From assembly GCA_001799735.1 (NCBI GenBank), contig MGUA01000001.1:94554-158553 (forward strand): a stretch of DNA of 64,000 bases. Direction: 5' to 3'. The notes beneath the pieces are model-generated. The model saw only the letters and a list, made by a program, of their open reading frames with translations. It was not told the origin of the DNA and did no database searches. The translations under genes were made by a program, and so were the position numbers. Of this stretch, positions 49,687 through 58,447 are shown in pieces. Origin of the DNA: Elusimicrobia bacterium GWB2_63_22 (lineage in GTDB: Bacteria; Elusimicrobiota; Elusimicrobia; Elusimicrobiales; UBA9959). The stretch's first letter is position 1. The number at the start of each line of letters is the position of its first letter.

Positions 49687-49821
49687 TCTGTTTTCCAAAC
49701 GGCAAAGAACGACCCGGCGGGGAATTTATTTTCCTCGGTCGGGTAGTTCAGTGCCATGATATTATAATAAATAATTAATGTTACGAAAAGGTTGCAGGGG
49801 GATATTTCTTTGAAAACAAAC

Positions 49822-49853
49822 AAAAAAGCCGCAACGGCGCAAGCCGCAACGGC
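49822..49853 (-). terminator. Switchable terminator after riboswitch 2
   Basis: On the minus strand two direct copies of GCCGUUGCGGC (49843-49853 and 49828-49838) separated by UUGC, then UUUUUU. The second copy folds locally (GCCG/CGGC) next to the U-run as a terminator. The CGGC of the first copy can instead pair with the GCCG of the second, breaking the terminator. A further hairpin GCGG-UUUUU-CCGC (49871-49884) joins it to the aptamer. The rest of the leader to the giant gene is AT-rich with no credible ORF. Confidence 0.7.
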
Positions 49854-49894
49854 CACATATAACGGATAAACGCGGAAAAACCGCTTTTCCATAT

Positions 49895-49978
49895 CGTATT
49901 CGGCAGCCTGACGCCCGGCAACATAACGGGTCACAGCTTTGCGCCGCCGGCTTTGGCCGGCTTTGCTATTATCGGTAC
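49895..49978 (-). ncRNA. GEMM/cyclic-di-GMP-I-type riboswitch 2 (giant gene)
   Basis: Minus-strand RNA with the same blocks as copy 1: UAGCAAAGC, hairpin GCCGGC-CAAA-GCCGGC, GGCGCAAAGCU, stem GACCCG/CGGGCGUC, AGGCUGCCGAA. The P1b loop is CAAA instead of GNRA, and the closing pair is C-G instead of the U-A of copy 1. It lies between promoter 2 and a terminator, about 210 nt ahead of the giant gene. Confidence 0.9.
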
Positions 49979-50003
49979 TTCACACGGTACCTTCTGCGTC
50001 TAT

Positions 50004-50058
50004 ATTATAGCAGAAGAAAGCCGTTTGTCAAGGCCCAGCAGGGGTTGACTTGTCAACC
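50004..50058 (-). promoter_or_regulatory. Promoter 2 with upstream palindrome (giant gene)
   Basis: On the minus strand TTGACA (50026-50031), 16 bp with extended TGC, TATAAT (50004-50009). The palindrome GGTTGAC-AA-GTCAACC (50043-50058) lies upstream. Promoter and palindrome overlap the last codons of the upstream TMTC-like gene, whose stop is at 50028-50030. Confidence 0.9.
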
Positions 50059-51800
50059 TTGGCCAGGTAAGCGGCAGCCTCCATATCCGCCGGCTCCAGC
50101 CTGAGCAGGGCGCGGTAGGCCTGCCCGGCCCCGCCCACGTCGCCGCGCCCGGACAGCAGCCTTGCGGTCATGCGCAGCGTCCTGGCGTTGTACGGGTTAA
50201 GGGCGGCGGCCTCGCGGAAATGCGCCAGGGCCTCGTCCCCGCGCCCCAGCGACGCCAGCAGCAGGCCCAGGTTGTAATGCGCGGCGTCCACCCACGGCGC
50301 CATGCGCAGAGCCTCGCGGTAGGCGGCCAGCGCCTCGTCCCGGCGCCCTTTCAGGGCATACAGCGCGGCAAGGTTGATCAGGGACTTGTAAGCCTTGCCG
50401 TCCGAATAGAACAGCGCTTTCTCAAAGTAGCCGATGCTCCTGTCATAAAGCCCCAGGTCATAACAGACGGCCCCGAGGGTATTATAGGCATCCACGTAGG
50501 AAGGGTCCAGTTTTATGGCTTCCAGGGCGTTCTCGTAAGCCTCAGTATGGCGCTTCTGGGCCGAAAGGACCACCGCCAGGTTATTATACACCCTGGGCGT
50601 GGGGCTCGCGGCCGCGGTTTTCTCCCACAACAGGGCCTCGCTGGCCCAATCACGGTTGCGCATTACGGAACGCGCCCCCAGCGCTAACGCCATCACCGCC
50701 AGCAGCGCGCCGGCGGCCAGGGCGGCCCGCCCGCCTTTCTCCCTGGCCGCGGCCAGCGCCCAGGCGGCGAACGCGCAGAAAGCCGCGGAAGGCAGGTACA
50801 TACGCTGCTCGGCCAGCGGGCGGCCGGGGATGTATTCCAGATTGAGCACCGGCACGCAGAGAAAGAAAAAGAGCAGCAGCCAGAAAGCGCCTTCCCGCCC
50901 GCGCAAGCGGTACAAAGCCGGCACGGCCGCGGCGGCGGCGAGGGCCGCCAGGGCGGCGCCCGCGCCCGTTGGCACCTGGCGCTCTATGGACAGGAAAGCC
51001 GGCCAGACCAGTATCCGCAGGTATTCCCCCGCGGTATTAAGGATGAATAGCAGGTGCGCGGCCGGGCCGCCGGGGTAGTCCGCCCCGCCGATCATGGCCT
51101 TTTCCCTGAAAAGCAGGTAGCCGGCCAGGAGGGCGAAATACGGGACCAGCCATTGCCAGCCCCGCGCCAGGCGCTCCCCCTCCCTCTTATTGACAAAAAG
51201 GAGCAGGAGGGCCGCGGCGAAAGGGAAAGTAAGCGCCATTTCCTTGGCCAGGAAGGCGAACGGGAGCAGCAGCAGGGAAAGGGCGTAGACCGCCCTGGAC
51301 CTGGCGCCCAGGAAAGCCGCGAAAGCCGAAAGGGCCGAGAGATAAAAGAGGGAACAGAGGATATCCGACCGATTCTTCACCCAGGCGATGGACTCCACGT
51401 GCACAGGATGCAGGGCGAAAAGAAGGCCCGCGGCCAGCGCCGCGAAGGGCGACCCGGAAACAAGAAGGCAGAGCAGCCACACCAGCGCGGCGACGGCCGC
51501 GTGCAGCAGCACGTTGGTCAGGTGGTAACCCCTGGGGTCGCTCTTCCAGAACGCGTAGTCAAGGGCCAGCGTAACGGTACGCAGCGGCCGGTAGCGGTTG
51601 CCCTGGCCGGACTCGTAAACATTCACGTAGCCCGGCCTGAAAAAGTGCGGGATATTCTTCAACGTGCGTATATGCACGTTCTCACTGACAATGGTCTCGT
51701 CCTCCCAGTGAAAAGAGGGCGTTATGGAGTTCGCGTGCGCCAGGAAGGCGGCAAGGAACACCAGCGCGGCGGCGCCGAGCTTATTTTTTAGCGTTTTCAC
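50028..51800 (-). CDS. TMTC-like multi-pass membrane protein with C-terminal TPR (paralogue B)
   Basis: 590 residues. The N-terminal ~380 residues have about ten hydrophobic helices and the GT-C/TMTC (DUF1736-type) signatures: an acidic first-loop motif FHWEDETIV, YRPLRTVTLALDY, HPVHVESIAWVKNRSDIL and LAEQRMYLPS. The remainder is TPR (YNNLAVVLSAQKRHTEAYENA, VDAYNTLGAVCYDLG). Eukaryotic TMTC1-4 are protein O-mannosyltransferases with this same order of domains; bacterial relatives are mostly uncharacterised. The start is GTG (51798-51800), overlapping the upstream gene by 20 nt, so expression is coupled. Adjacent to the giant gene; glycosylation of that secreted protein is a plausible but untested role. 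Confidence 0.85.
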   Translation of the reverse strand: MKTLKNKLGAAALVFLAAFLAHANSITPSFHWEDETIVSENVHIRTLKNIPHFFRPGYVNVYESGQGNRYRPLRTVTLALDYAFWKSDPRGYHLTNVLLHAAVAALVWLLCLLVSGSPFAALAAGLLFALHPVHVESIAWVKNRSDILCSLFYLSALSAFAAFLGARSRAVYALSLLLLPFAFLAKEMALTFPFAAALLLLFVNKREGERLARGWQWLVPYFALLAGYLLFREKAMIGGADYPGGPAAHLLFILNTAGEYLRILVWPAFLSIERQVPTGAGAALAALAAAAAVPALYRLRGREGAFWLLLFFFLCVPVLNLEYIPGRPLAEQRMYLPSAAFCAFAAWALAAAREKGGRAALAAGALLAVMALALGARSVMRNRDWASEALLWEKTAAASPTPRVYNNLAVVLSAQKRHTEAYENALEAIKLDPSYVDAYNTLGAVCYDLGLYDRSIGYFEKALFYSDGKAYKSLINLAALYALKGRRDEALAAYREALRMAPWVDAAHYNLGLLLASLGRGDEALAHFREAAALNPYNARTLRMTARLLSGRGDVGGAGQAYRALLRLEPADMEAAAYLAKVDKSTPAGP

Positions 51801-53697
51801 CCAGTTTTTTCCTTATCTCGGAAGCCTTGGCCGCCGCTCCCCGGTGCGCGGGGTTCCTGGCCAGCACCCTGGTGTATTCGGACAGGGCCTCCACGTACAT
51901 CTCTTTCCGGTAATAGATCCCGCCCAGGTTGTAGGCGGCCTGGTAGAAGCCCGGCACGGCGGCCGCCCTTTTAAAAAGCTCGATGGCGGCGGCCTCGTCG
52001 CCCCCCATATCTTTCAAGATGGCCAGGTTATTGAGGGCGTCGGCGTGGCCCGGTTCAACCGCGATAAGCCGCTCATAGGCGGCGGCGGCCTCAGGAGCGC
52101 GCCCCTGCGCGTAGCGCAGCATGGCCAGGTTGTAGAGGGCGCCCGCGTGGCCGGGGCTGGCCGCCGCGGCGGCCTCCAGCGCGCGCCCGGCCTCGTCCGG
52201 CCTGCCGCTCATGGCGTACACGGCGCCCAGCGAATTGAGGACGTCGGGGTCGGCGGGCTCCTTTTTAAGAAGGCCCAGCAGCAGCTCTTCGGCGGCCTCC
52301 CCCTCACCCGCCTCGGCCCTCAGCCTGGCCAGGCCGAGGGCAGCCTCCCGGCTCTCGGGATGCCTGGCATAGGCCTCCCCGTACACGGCCGCCGCCTCGG
52401 TGGAGCGGCCTACCGTGTAGAACAGGGCCGCCAGGTTGAGCACGGGCTTCTCTTCGGCCGGGTCAAGCGCGGCCGAAACGGAATACGCGCCGGCGGCCTC
52501 GTTATAACGCCCCGCCCTTTCATAGGCCAGGCCCAGGTTACTGTGCGCGCGCGCCGAGAGCGGGGAAGAGCGCGCGGCTTTCTCCCACAACCGCACCGGG
52601 TCCAGCCAGTCGAAATTGCGCGCGAAGGAGAAGCCGGCGAAAACCGCCATCAGGAGATAGAACGGATACCTGCGCCAGGCCTGCGCGCCCCGGTAAAGCG
52701 CCCCGGCAGCCAGGCCGAAACCCAGAGCCGCGGTGTAGAGCCGCTGCTCGGCTATGGGCCGCCCGCTCAGCAGCCTGTTATCCAGGAAGGGCACCAGGCT
52801 TATCACCATCCAGGCCAGCGCAAAAAGCCCGGCCCTATCCCCGCGGCGCAGGAACAGCCAGCCCAGCAGCAGCAGCAGGGCCGGCCCGGCCGCGTCGAGC
52901 AGCGTCACCACGGTCCTCTCCGCGCTCAGATCGAAAGGCAGGAAGAGCAGCCGGGAATACTGGGCGAAGGCCTTCAGCGAATGCAGCGGGTCGAAAGCGG
53001 CGTCCACCCCGCCCCTGCGCAGCGCCAGCACGGTGAAAGCCAGGAATACCACGGCCGCTATCCACATCGGCAGGGTCTTTTTCAGAGCGGAAAGCGGGCG
53101 CTCGCCCTTCAGCAGCACCAGCCAGCCGGAGAGCAGGGCCGGCAGCACCACCGCGTTCTCCTTGGAGAGCAGGGCCGGGATGAAAAGCAGGGCCGGCAGC
53201 CAGGCAGCCCTGCGCCCGGAGTCCTCCGCCTTGATGAAAAGGCAGGCCGCCAGGGCCGAGAAGATGAACATCAGGATATCGCTCAGGTTTTTTATCCAGG
53301 CCACCGACTCCACGTGTACCGGGTGCAGGGAGAACAGGAGCGCGGCCGCCAGCGCCGCCGCCGGGTCCTTAAGCAGCAGCAGGCACAGCCAGAAAGCCAG
53401 CAGCGCCGCGGCGGTGTTGAGAAGCAGGTTCACGGCGTGATAGCCCGCGGGGTTTTTCCCGAAAGCCTTCCACTCAAGGGTCAACAGCAGGGCCCTGACC
53501 GGCCGGTAACGCCGTTCGGCTCCGGGGAAGTCCCGCAGCCAGTATTCAGGCGAAAAGACCGCGGCAGGACCGGAAACGCTCTGTATCACCGGATCGCCCA
53601 GTATTATTTCCTCGTCGTCCCACATGAACCCGCCGAAGACAGAAGGCAGATACAGCAGGGCGGAGATGAACGCCAGTATTATTAGCCGGTTTCGCAT
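51781..53697 (-). CDS. TMTC-like multi-pass membrane protein with C-terminal TPR (paralogue A)
   Basis: 638 residues, same architecture as its downstream neighbour: first-loop acids in FMWDDEEIIL (Asp27, Asp28), RRYRPVRALLLTLEW, HPVHVESVAWIKNLSDIL, IAEQRLYTAALG, then at least seven TPRs from about residue 385 to the end (ARAHSNLGLAYERAGRYNEA; GALYNLAMLRYAQGR). The two genes look like a tandem duplication that has diverged. ATG at 53695-53697, 69 bp after the radical SAM gene, in the same direction as the HEAT/GT9/radical SAM operon. The donor would be a polyprenyl-linked sugar if it is a GT-C transferase. Confidence 0.85.
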   Translation of the reverse strand: MRNRLIILAFISALLYLPSVFGGFMWDDEEIILGDPVIQSVSGPAAVFSPEYWLRDFPGAERRYRPVRALLLTLEWKAFGKNPAGYHAVNLLLNTAAALLAFWLCLLLLKDPAAALAAALLFSLHPVHVESVAWIKNLSDILMFIFSALAACLFIKAEDSGRRAAWLPALLFIPALLSKENAVVLPALLSGWLVLLKGERPLSALKKTLPMWIAAVVFLAFTVLALRRGGVDAAFDPLHSLKAFAQYSRLLFLPFDLSAERTVVTLLDAAGPALLLLLGWLFLRRGDRAGLFALAWMVISLVPFLDNRLLSGRPIAEQRLYTAALGFGLAAGALYRGAQAWRRYPFYLLMAVFAGFSFARNFDWLDPVRLWEKAARSSPLSARAHSNLGLAYERAGRYNEAAGAYSVSAALDPAEEKPVLNLAALFYTVGRSTEAAAVYGEAYARHPESREAALGLARLRAEAGEGEAAEELLLGLLKKEPADPDVLNSLGAVYAMSGRPDEAGRALEAAAAASPGHAGALYNLAMLRYAQGRAPEAAAAYERLIAVEPGHADALNNLAILKDMGGDEAAAIELFKRAAAVPGFYQAAYNLGGIYYRKEMYVEALSEYTRVLARNPAHRGAAAKASEIRKKLGENAKK

Positions 53698-53765
53698 ATT
53701 GTCGTTTTAGAAATGAATTGTATTAAATAGCACGCCCGCCCCGCACGCCCCCGCGCCCTGCCGCC

Positions 53766-55172
53766 CTATTTTATCAAAGCACCGAGGACGCGGCGCGGGT
53801 AGATCTTAAAGTAAACCAGGAAACGGCGGTCGCCCTTGAGCAGGCCGGAGAGCAGTTCCAGCGGCTTCACTATAAAGCCGGGCACAAAACGGAACAGGCG
53901 CCAGAGCCCGGAGGCCGCCGCGGCGCGCAGTCCGACGTTCCCCAGCAGGCCGTAAAGCTTGAACAATTTCCGGAAAGCGGAGTTCGCGGCCCGCATGGCC
54001 GGAGCGGCGCGGTCGCCGCTGAAGAAGTCCCCGCGAGACAGCGCGGCCTCGTCCACCCATCCTTCTTTCAGGGCGTAATCGGTGATACCGAAACCCTTAT
54101 AATACACCAGGTTGTGGCATTTTATGCGGTTAAGCCGTTTCATACTGGAAAATTTAAGCGCCGCGGCCAGGTGATCGGCCTCGGTCTCTCCAGGCAGGCC
54201 GAAAATATAGTCGGCGTCATAGGCCAGGCCGGCGGTATCGCAGGCGGCGAAGGCCAGGGCCACGGCCTCCAGGCTTTCGGGACGCTTAAGCACCCGGGAG
54301 CGCAGTTCCCCGTTGAACGTCTGCAGGCCGAATTCCACGCAGTAGCAGCCGGAAGCCTTAAGCAGGGCCGCCGTCTCCGGGTCAAAGGCGTCGGCGCGGC
54401 CGAAGCACTTGAAAGGCAGGCCGATCTCCCGCCTGTAGAGGGCCAGGAAATCTTTAAGCCAGGCCCTGTCGGCCGTGAAGACGGAATCCTTGAAGGTGAT
54501 CTCGGCCGTACCGAAACTCTCTTTAACGGCCCTGAGCTCGGAGATGACCCGCGCCGGGCTGCGCTGGCGGGCGTAGCCGGCGCCATAGGCCTTGCGGTAG
54601 AACGGCTCTTCGCAGTAGGAGCAGGCCCCGGAACAGCCCTTGCCGGCGTAGGCCATATAGCTCAGGCTGAAATCCTCGTACCGGGAGAAAAGTCCCAGGT
54701 CCGGCAGCGGCAGGGTTTCAAGGTCGGCCAGCCCGTCTGTCCTTATCTCCGCCGGAACGCGGCCCGGCAGGGCCTTTAAAAAATCCGCGAACACCAGCTC
54801 CGGCTCGCCGTAGAGGTTGACCGAAGCCCCGGCGCTGCCGGAGCAGGCCAGCACCGCCGTCCCGCCTTTATGCCCGGTGGCGGCCAGCGCGGCCAGGCTG
54901 TCGGCTATCCACTGCTTATTATTCAGGTTTTCCAGCAGGACTACCCAGGCGGCACCGGCGGCGGCGGCTTTTTGGGCGGCTCCCGCGGGGCCAAACAGCA
55001 GGCGGTTGAGCCAGGGAAGGCTGACTACGTTGTCGGACACCCCGAAAAGGTCCCGGTCATAGACCAGGGCGGTCCCATGGCCGGCCGCCCTGGCCATGGC
55101 CGACAGCGTCTCCAGGGTGCGCGCCTCGCGCACCCAGTAGCGCCCTTTATACAGGAAGACCAGTTCAGCCAT
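53766..55172 (-). CDS. Radical SAM protein with B12-binding-like N-terminus (468 residues)
   Basis: Cluster motif CSGACSYC places the [4Fe-4S] ligands at Cys180, Cys184 and Cys187. The N-terminal ~165 residues form a Rossmann-like domain (VLLENLNNKQW, TAVLACSG) where B12-binding domains of this class lie, but the cobalamin DxHxxG signature is not evident. Downstream blocks ITFKDSVF, VEFGLQTFNGELRSRVLKR and YIFGLPGETEADHLAA follow the HemN/Elp3-like barrel order. The start ATG overlaps the end of the preceding radical SAM gene by 8 nt, with GGAAGG 6 nt upstream. Substrate unknown. The context with GT9 and TMTC-like enzymes suggests lipid, glycan or peptide modification. Confidence 0.88.
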   Translation of the reverse strand: MAELVFLYKGRYWVREARTLETLSAMARAAGHGTALVYDRDLFGVSDNVVSLPWLNRLLFGPAGAAQKAAAAGAAWVVLLENLNNKQWIADSLAALAATGHKGGTAVLACSGSAGASVNLYGEPELVFADFLKALPGRVPAEIRTDGLADLETLPLPDLGLFSRYEDFSLSYMAYAGKGCSGACSYCEEPFYRKAYGAGYARQRSPARVISELRAVKESFGTAEITFKDSVFTADRAWLKDFLALYRREIGLPFKCFGRADAFDPETAALLKASGCYCVEFGLQTFNGELRSRVLKRPESLEAVALAFAACDTAGLAYDADYIFGLPGETEADHLAAALKFSSMKRLNRIKCHNLVYYKGFGITDYALKEGWVDEAALSRGDFFSGDRAAPAMRAANSAFRKLFKLYGLLGNVGLRAAAASGLWRLFRFVPGFIVKPLELLSGLLKGDRRFLVYFKIYPRRVLGALIK

Positions 55173-56664
55173 TGCCGGCCTTCCACTTAAGGCGGCGCAG
55201 CACCACCTTGAAAATATTTTCCGGGTAGGCCAGGAAGCGGCCGCTCCCCTTGGAGAACAGCATAGCCAGGAAGGCCAGCGTCTTGCGCAAGAACTCCGAG
55301 AAAGAACGGCAGCGCAGCGCGTGGCGCAGCAGGAAGAGCGGGCGCGAGTGGTAGCTTACATAGGCCCAGTGCGCCAGCTCGTTGACCTCAGCGTTGGTAA
55401 GGGTTTTAAGCCAGGGGCGGGGCAGCTCCCGGTCGGTCTCCGTGCCCAGCACCCAGTCCCGCCAGTAGTCCTTGCCGGTGGCGGCCACCAGCTCGCGCCA
55501 GAGCGGGGTGAGCGGCTTGGCCAGCAGCTTCGAGAACTGCACATACTCCAGGTCCAGTTTCTTGGCGAAAGCCACGGTCTGGCGCACGCTCTCGCGCGTC
55601 TCTCCCTGCACGCCCACCAGGAAGAACCCGAGGTTCTCCAGCCCGGCCCGGCGGGAGGCCTTCATGGTCTCCATGACCTGCTCCAGTTTTATGCCTTTCT
55701 GCAGGGAATCCAGCACGGCCTGGGAGCCGCTCTCTATGCCCCAGTAGATGCGGCGGCAGCCGGCGGAATACATTTCCTTCATCAGCTCGGGGTCCGCGGT
55801 GTCCACGCGCGAGCGGCAGGCCCAGTGAATATCGAGTTTTTCTTTTTTTATGCCGGCGCAGATATCCAGCACGCGCTGGCGGGCGCCGGTGAACTCGTAG
55901 TCGAAGATGTCTATCTCGCGCACGCCGTGCTGCTCCACGCACTCCTTCATCTCGGCCACCACGGTGGCCGGGGAGCGCGGGTTGTATTCACAGCCGCCGG
56001 CCTCGCAGAAGGAGCATTTGAACGGGCAGCCCAGCGAGGTCACCATCGCCGTGAAGTTCTTGCGGCGCGTGGGGAACTCGGCGTACAGGTCGTTGGGCAG
56101 CAGGTCGCGGGCCGGGTTGGGAAAGAGGTCGAAATTTATTTTCTGCGGGTGCGGGTTCACCACTATCTCGGCGCCGCGCTTCCAGGCCAGGCCGGGCACG
56201 CCGGAGAGGTCCGTCTCCCCCCTTTCCAGGGCGGCCAGCAGGGCCGGCACGGTATAGTAGGCGTGCTCCACGCAGCCGAAATCTATCTCCGGGTGGCTGA
56301 TGGATTCTTTAGGATAGACCCGCAGGTTATAGCCGCCCACGAGCACGCGGCATTTTATGCCGGCGGCGTGCAGGTCGCCCCGCAGGTAGCGCAGCCAGGC
56401 GAGCGTTTCCGGGAACATGTAGGTGGTCATCATCGCGCCTATCACGTCGGGCCTGAATTTTTTAAGGGCCGCCGCCACCTCCGGCATGGTCAGGCGCAGC
56501 GTGCGGGCGTCTATCAGGATGACCTCGTGGCCTGCGGCCCGGGCGATAGCGGCCACCCAGCTCATGGACAGCGGCGGGAACAGGCCGAAATAGCGCTGCA
56601 CCGCGCGGAGGTTCTCCTCGTGCGCCTTATAGGAAAAGGGGTTGAAGACCAGGGCGAGTTTCAT
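55165..56664 (-). CDS. B12-binding radical SAM protein (499 residues)
   Basis: Residues about 1-190 are a B12-binding-type domain with FPPLSMSWVAAIARAAGHEV, DARTLRLT and a GGYNLRVYP strand. The radical SAM motif CPFKCSFC gives Cys213, Cys217 and Cys220. Following blocks are FDYEFTGARQRVLDI, RIYWGIESGSQAVLDSLQKG and GFFLVGVQGET, standard for the BchE/hopanoid-methylase-type class. No cobalamin-binding His motif is obvious, so it may not use B12. ATG overlaps the GT9 stop as ATGA. Substrate unknown. Confidence 0.9.
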   Translation of the reverse strand: MKLALVFNPFSYKAHEENLRAVQRYFGLFPPLSMSWVAAIARAAGHEVILIDARTLRLTMPEVAAALKKFRPDVIGAMMTTYMFPETLAWLRYLRGDLHAAGIKCRVLVGGYNLRVYPKESISHPEIDFGCVEHAYYTVPALLAALERGETDLSGVPGLAWKRGAEIVVNPHPQKINFDLFPNPARDLLPNDLYAEFPTRRKNFTAMVTSLGCPFKCSFCEAGGCEYNPRSPATVVAEMKECVEQHGVREIDIFDYEFTGARQRVLDICAGIKKEKLDIHWACRSRVDTADPELMKEMYSAGCRRIYWGIESGSQAVLDSLQKGIKLEQVMETMKASRRAGLENLGFFLVGVQGETRESVRQTVAFAKKLDLEYVQFSKLLAKPLTPLWRELVAATGKDYWRDWVLGTETDRELPRPWLKTLTNAEVNELAHWAYVSYHSRPLFLLRHALRCRSFSEFLRKTLAFLAMLFSKGSGRFLAYPENIFKVVLRRLKWKAGNG

Positions 56665-57770
56665 TTTTTGGCAAGCTGCTCTTCCATGGCCCGCAGCACC
56701 ATGTCAGGCGTTATCCCGGTGACGCAATCGTTGCCGCGCCGCACGCAATTAAGCTCCTTGCCCTTCAGCGCGTCTATGCAGGGACTGCAGGGCAGGCCCA
56801 GGTACAGCGCCCTGTGCCCAGCCCCGAGCGGGGCGTAGCCGGCCGGCGTCTCCGGCCCGAAGATAGAAACAGTGGGACAGCCCATGGCCGCCGCTATGTG
56901 CAGCGGGCCGCTGTCATGCGTGACGAACAGCGCGGCCTTTGCGAACAACCCCGCCAGGCCCCGGTAGTCCAGCCGGCCGGAAAGGTTCACCAGGCCGGGC
57001 GACGCCGGCAACTCCACGCGCCGCTGGCTTATGACTACGGCCCTGTAGCGGCCGGCGGCGAGTACCGCCGCCAGCACCGCCTCGTAGTGCTGCCTTGGCC
57101 AGGCCCGCTCGGGCATTATGTCCTTGCGGTCGAAATTAAAGACGATGAACGGCCCGGCGCCGGCGGCCTCCGCGCCTGCCGCGGAAGCTTCCAGCGGACG
57201 GCGGTCCTCTTCCGAGACCTGCGCGCCAACGGCGGAGAACAGGGCCGAATAATTGGCGGTCATGTGCGCCTGCGGGGAGAACTCCGCCGTTATGTCATGC
57301 GGCCGGCCGCGGAAGGTCCCGGCGGCCCGGAAGCCCGCCGAGCAGGCTGGAGCCACCAGCGAGGAGAGTATGGACGAGAACCGGCTCAGGAACTCCAGGT
57401 CCAGCAGCAGGTCGTAACGGGCGGCACGCAGGCCCGGCAGCACGGCCAGCAGGTCCCTGAAGAACACCGCCAGCCCCAGGCTTGCCCGCAGGGGGATTAT
57501 TTTATCCGCGACGCCGAGCATCCCGCAGATCTGCGCGTTCAGGTCCAGCGTAAGGAAATGTATTTCGGCCCCTGGATAGCGCCGCCTGAGGGCCCTGTAC
57601 CAGGGCGCCCCCATGGCTATCAGGCCGCCCTCCCAGAATTTCAGCACCAGCAGCCTGCGGGGGGCGGTTGGCAGCGGCCTGCCGCCGCGCCCGAAGGCGT
57701 ACAGCAGGGCGCAGAGGGCCTGGCCCGCGTAGCGGTCCAGCAGTCTGGCCGAGGCCGCGATACGTTTCAT
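56661..57770 (-). CDS. Glycosyltransferase family 9 (heptosyltransferase-like)
   Basis: 369 residues. C-terminal nucleotide-sugar half contains the GT9 motif VTHDSGPLHIAAAMGCPTVS, then IFGPETPAGYAPLG. Four Cys follow in a SPCID....C....C pattern common in GT9 proteins near the end. The N-terminal half has LLVLKFWEGGLIAMGAPWYRAL, the usual acceptor-side start. GT9 enzymes transfer heptose or related sugars from ADP-activated donors to LPS-type acceptors at the cytoplasmic face. Here the gene is translationally coupled on both sides (ATGA at 57767-57770 and 56661-56664), between a HEAT protein and radical SAM enzymes, and not in an LPS core cluster. Confidence 0.92.
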   Translation of the reverse strand: MKRIAASARLLDRYAGQALCALLYAFGRGGRPLPTAPRRLLVLKFWEGGLIAMGAPWYRALRRRYPGAEIHFLTLDLNAQICGMLGVADKIIPLRASLGLAVFFRDLLAVLPGLRAARYDLLLDLEFLSRFSSILSSLVAPACSAGFRAAGTFRGRPHDITAEFSPQAHMTANYSALFSAVGAQVSEEDRRPLEASAAGAEAAGAGPFIVFNFDRKDIMPERAWPRQHYEAVLAAVLAAGRYRAVVISQRRVELPASPGLVNLSGRLDYRGLAGLFAKAALFVTHDSGPLHIAAAMGCPTVSIFGPETPAGYAPLGAGHRALYLGLPCSPCIDALKGKELNCVRRGNDCVTGITPDMVLRAMEEQLAKK

Positions 57771-58447
57771 CTCTTCGCGGCGGGCTTCTTTTTAGTTTTG
57801 GCGGGTTTCGGCTTGGCCGGTGTCCTGGAAGAAACCGAGGCCCTGATCTCTTTATCAGGATCGGCGGCATGCTTTAAAAGTTCCGCGTCGGCTTCCTTGT
57901 TCTTCATCCTGGCGAGGGAGGCGGCGGCTTCCCGGCGCAGCATCGGCGTCGCCGCCTTATCCGCCAGCACACCGCCCACGATGGCCGCGGCGGCGGCGCC
58001 GGGGTGCTGCTGCATGGCGTTCACCACCGCCGCGCGCACGTTTTCAGAAGGGTCCGCAGCGAGAGCGCCGAGCTGCTTATTGGCCTCGGCCGCGCCGGTC
58101 CGCTGGGCTATGGCGCCCGCGGCCGCCTGCCGCACAGCCTGGTTGCCGTCGGCGGCGGCCAGCCCGGCGCAGGCATAAGCCCAGGTAGAGCCGGCCACAT
58201 CCAGGGCCTCCACTATCTGCACCCGGAGGTAGGCGTCTTTTTCGGAAGCAAAATGGCCGGCGAGGGTTTCAAAATCCCGCGCCATGGCCAGGTAACTTAT
58301 AGCCTGCAGCCTGTCCTTGGCGGCGGCGCTGGAGAGCGCGGAGCGCGCGCCGGCCGCGTCGCTGATCGGCACGGCGGCGGTCTGGGCCGCGCAAGGCGCG
58401 GCAGAGATGAAAGCGGACACGAATATTATAAAAAGCAGTTGTTTCAT
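57767..58447 (-). CDS. Exported HEAT-repeat protein
   Basis: 226 residues from the ATG at 58445-58447, which gives a clean signal peptide (MKQLLFIIFVSAFISAAP then CAA-Q). Upstream in-frame starts would only add a charged leader. The mature part is five or so HEAT-like helical pairs (ARSALSSAAAKDRLQAISYL, AAADGNQAVRQAAAGAIAQR, DPSENVRAAVVNAMQQHPG). It ends in a basic Lys/Pro tail. HEAT repeats give protein-protein contacts; no catalytic role is seen. Its start overlaps the stop of a 51-codon ORF (ATGA). First recognised gene of the riboswitch-3 operon. Confidence 0.85.
   Translation of the reverse strand: MKQLLFIIFVSAFISAAPCAAQTAAVPISDAAGARSALSSAAAKDRLQAISYLAMARDFETLAGHFASEKDAYLRVQIVEALDVAGSTWAYACAGLAAADGNQAVRQAAAGAIAQRTGAAEANKQLGALAADPSENVRAAVVNAMQQHPGAAAAAIVGGVLADKAATPMLRREAAASLARMKNKEADAELLKHAADPDKEIRASVSSRTPAKPKPAKTKKKPAAKR

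Noticed and set aside
49677-49934. 85-codon frame in the giant gene leader
   Set aside because: It begins inside riboswitch 2 and crosses its terminator; the giant gene has its own ATG with a ribosome site.
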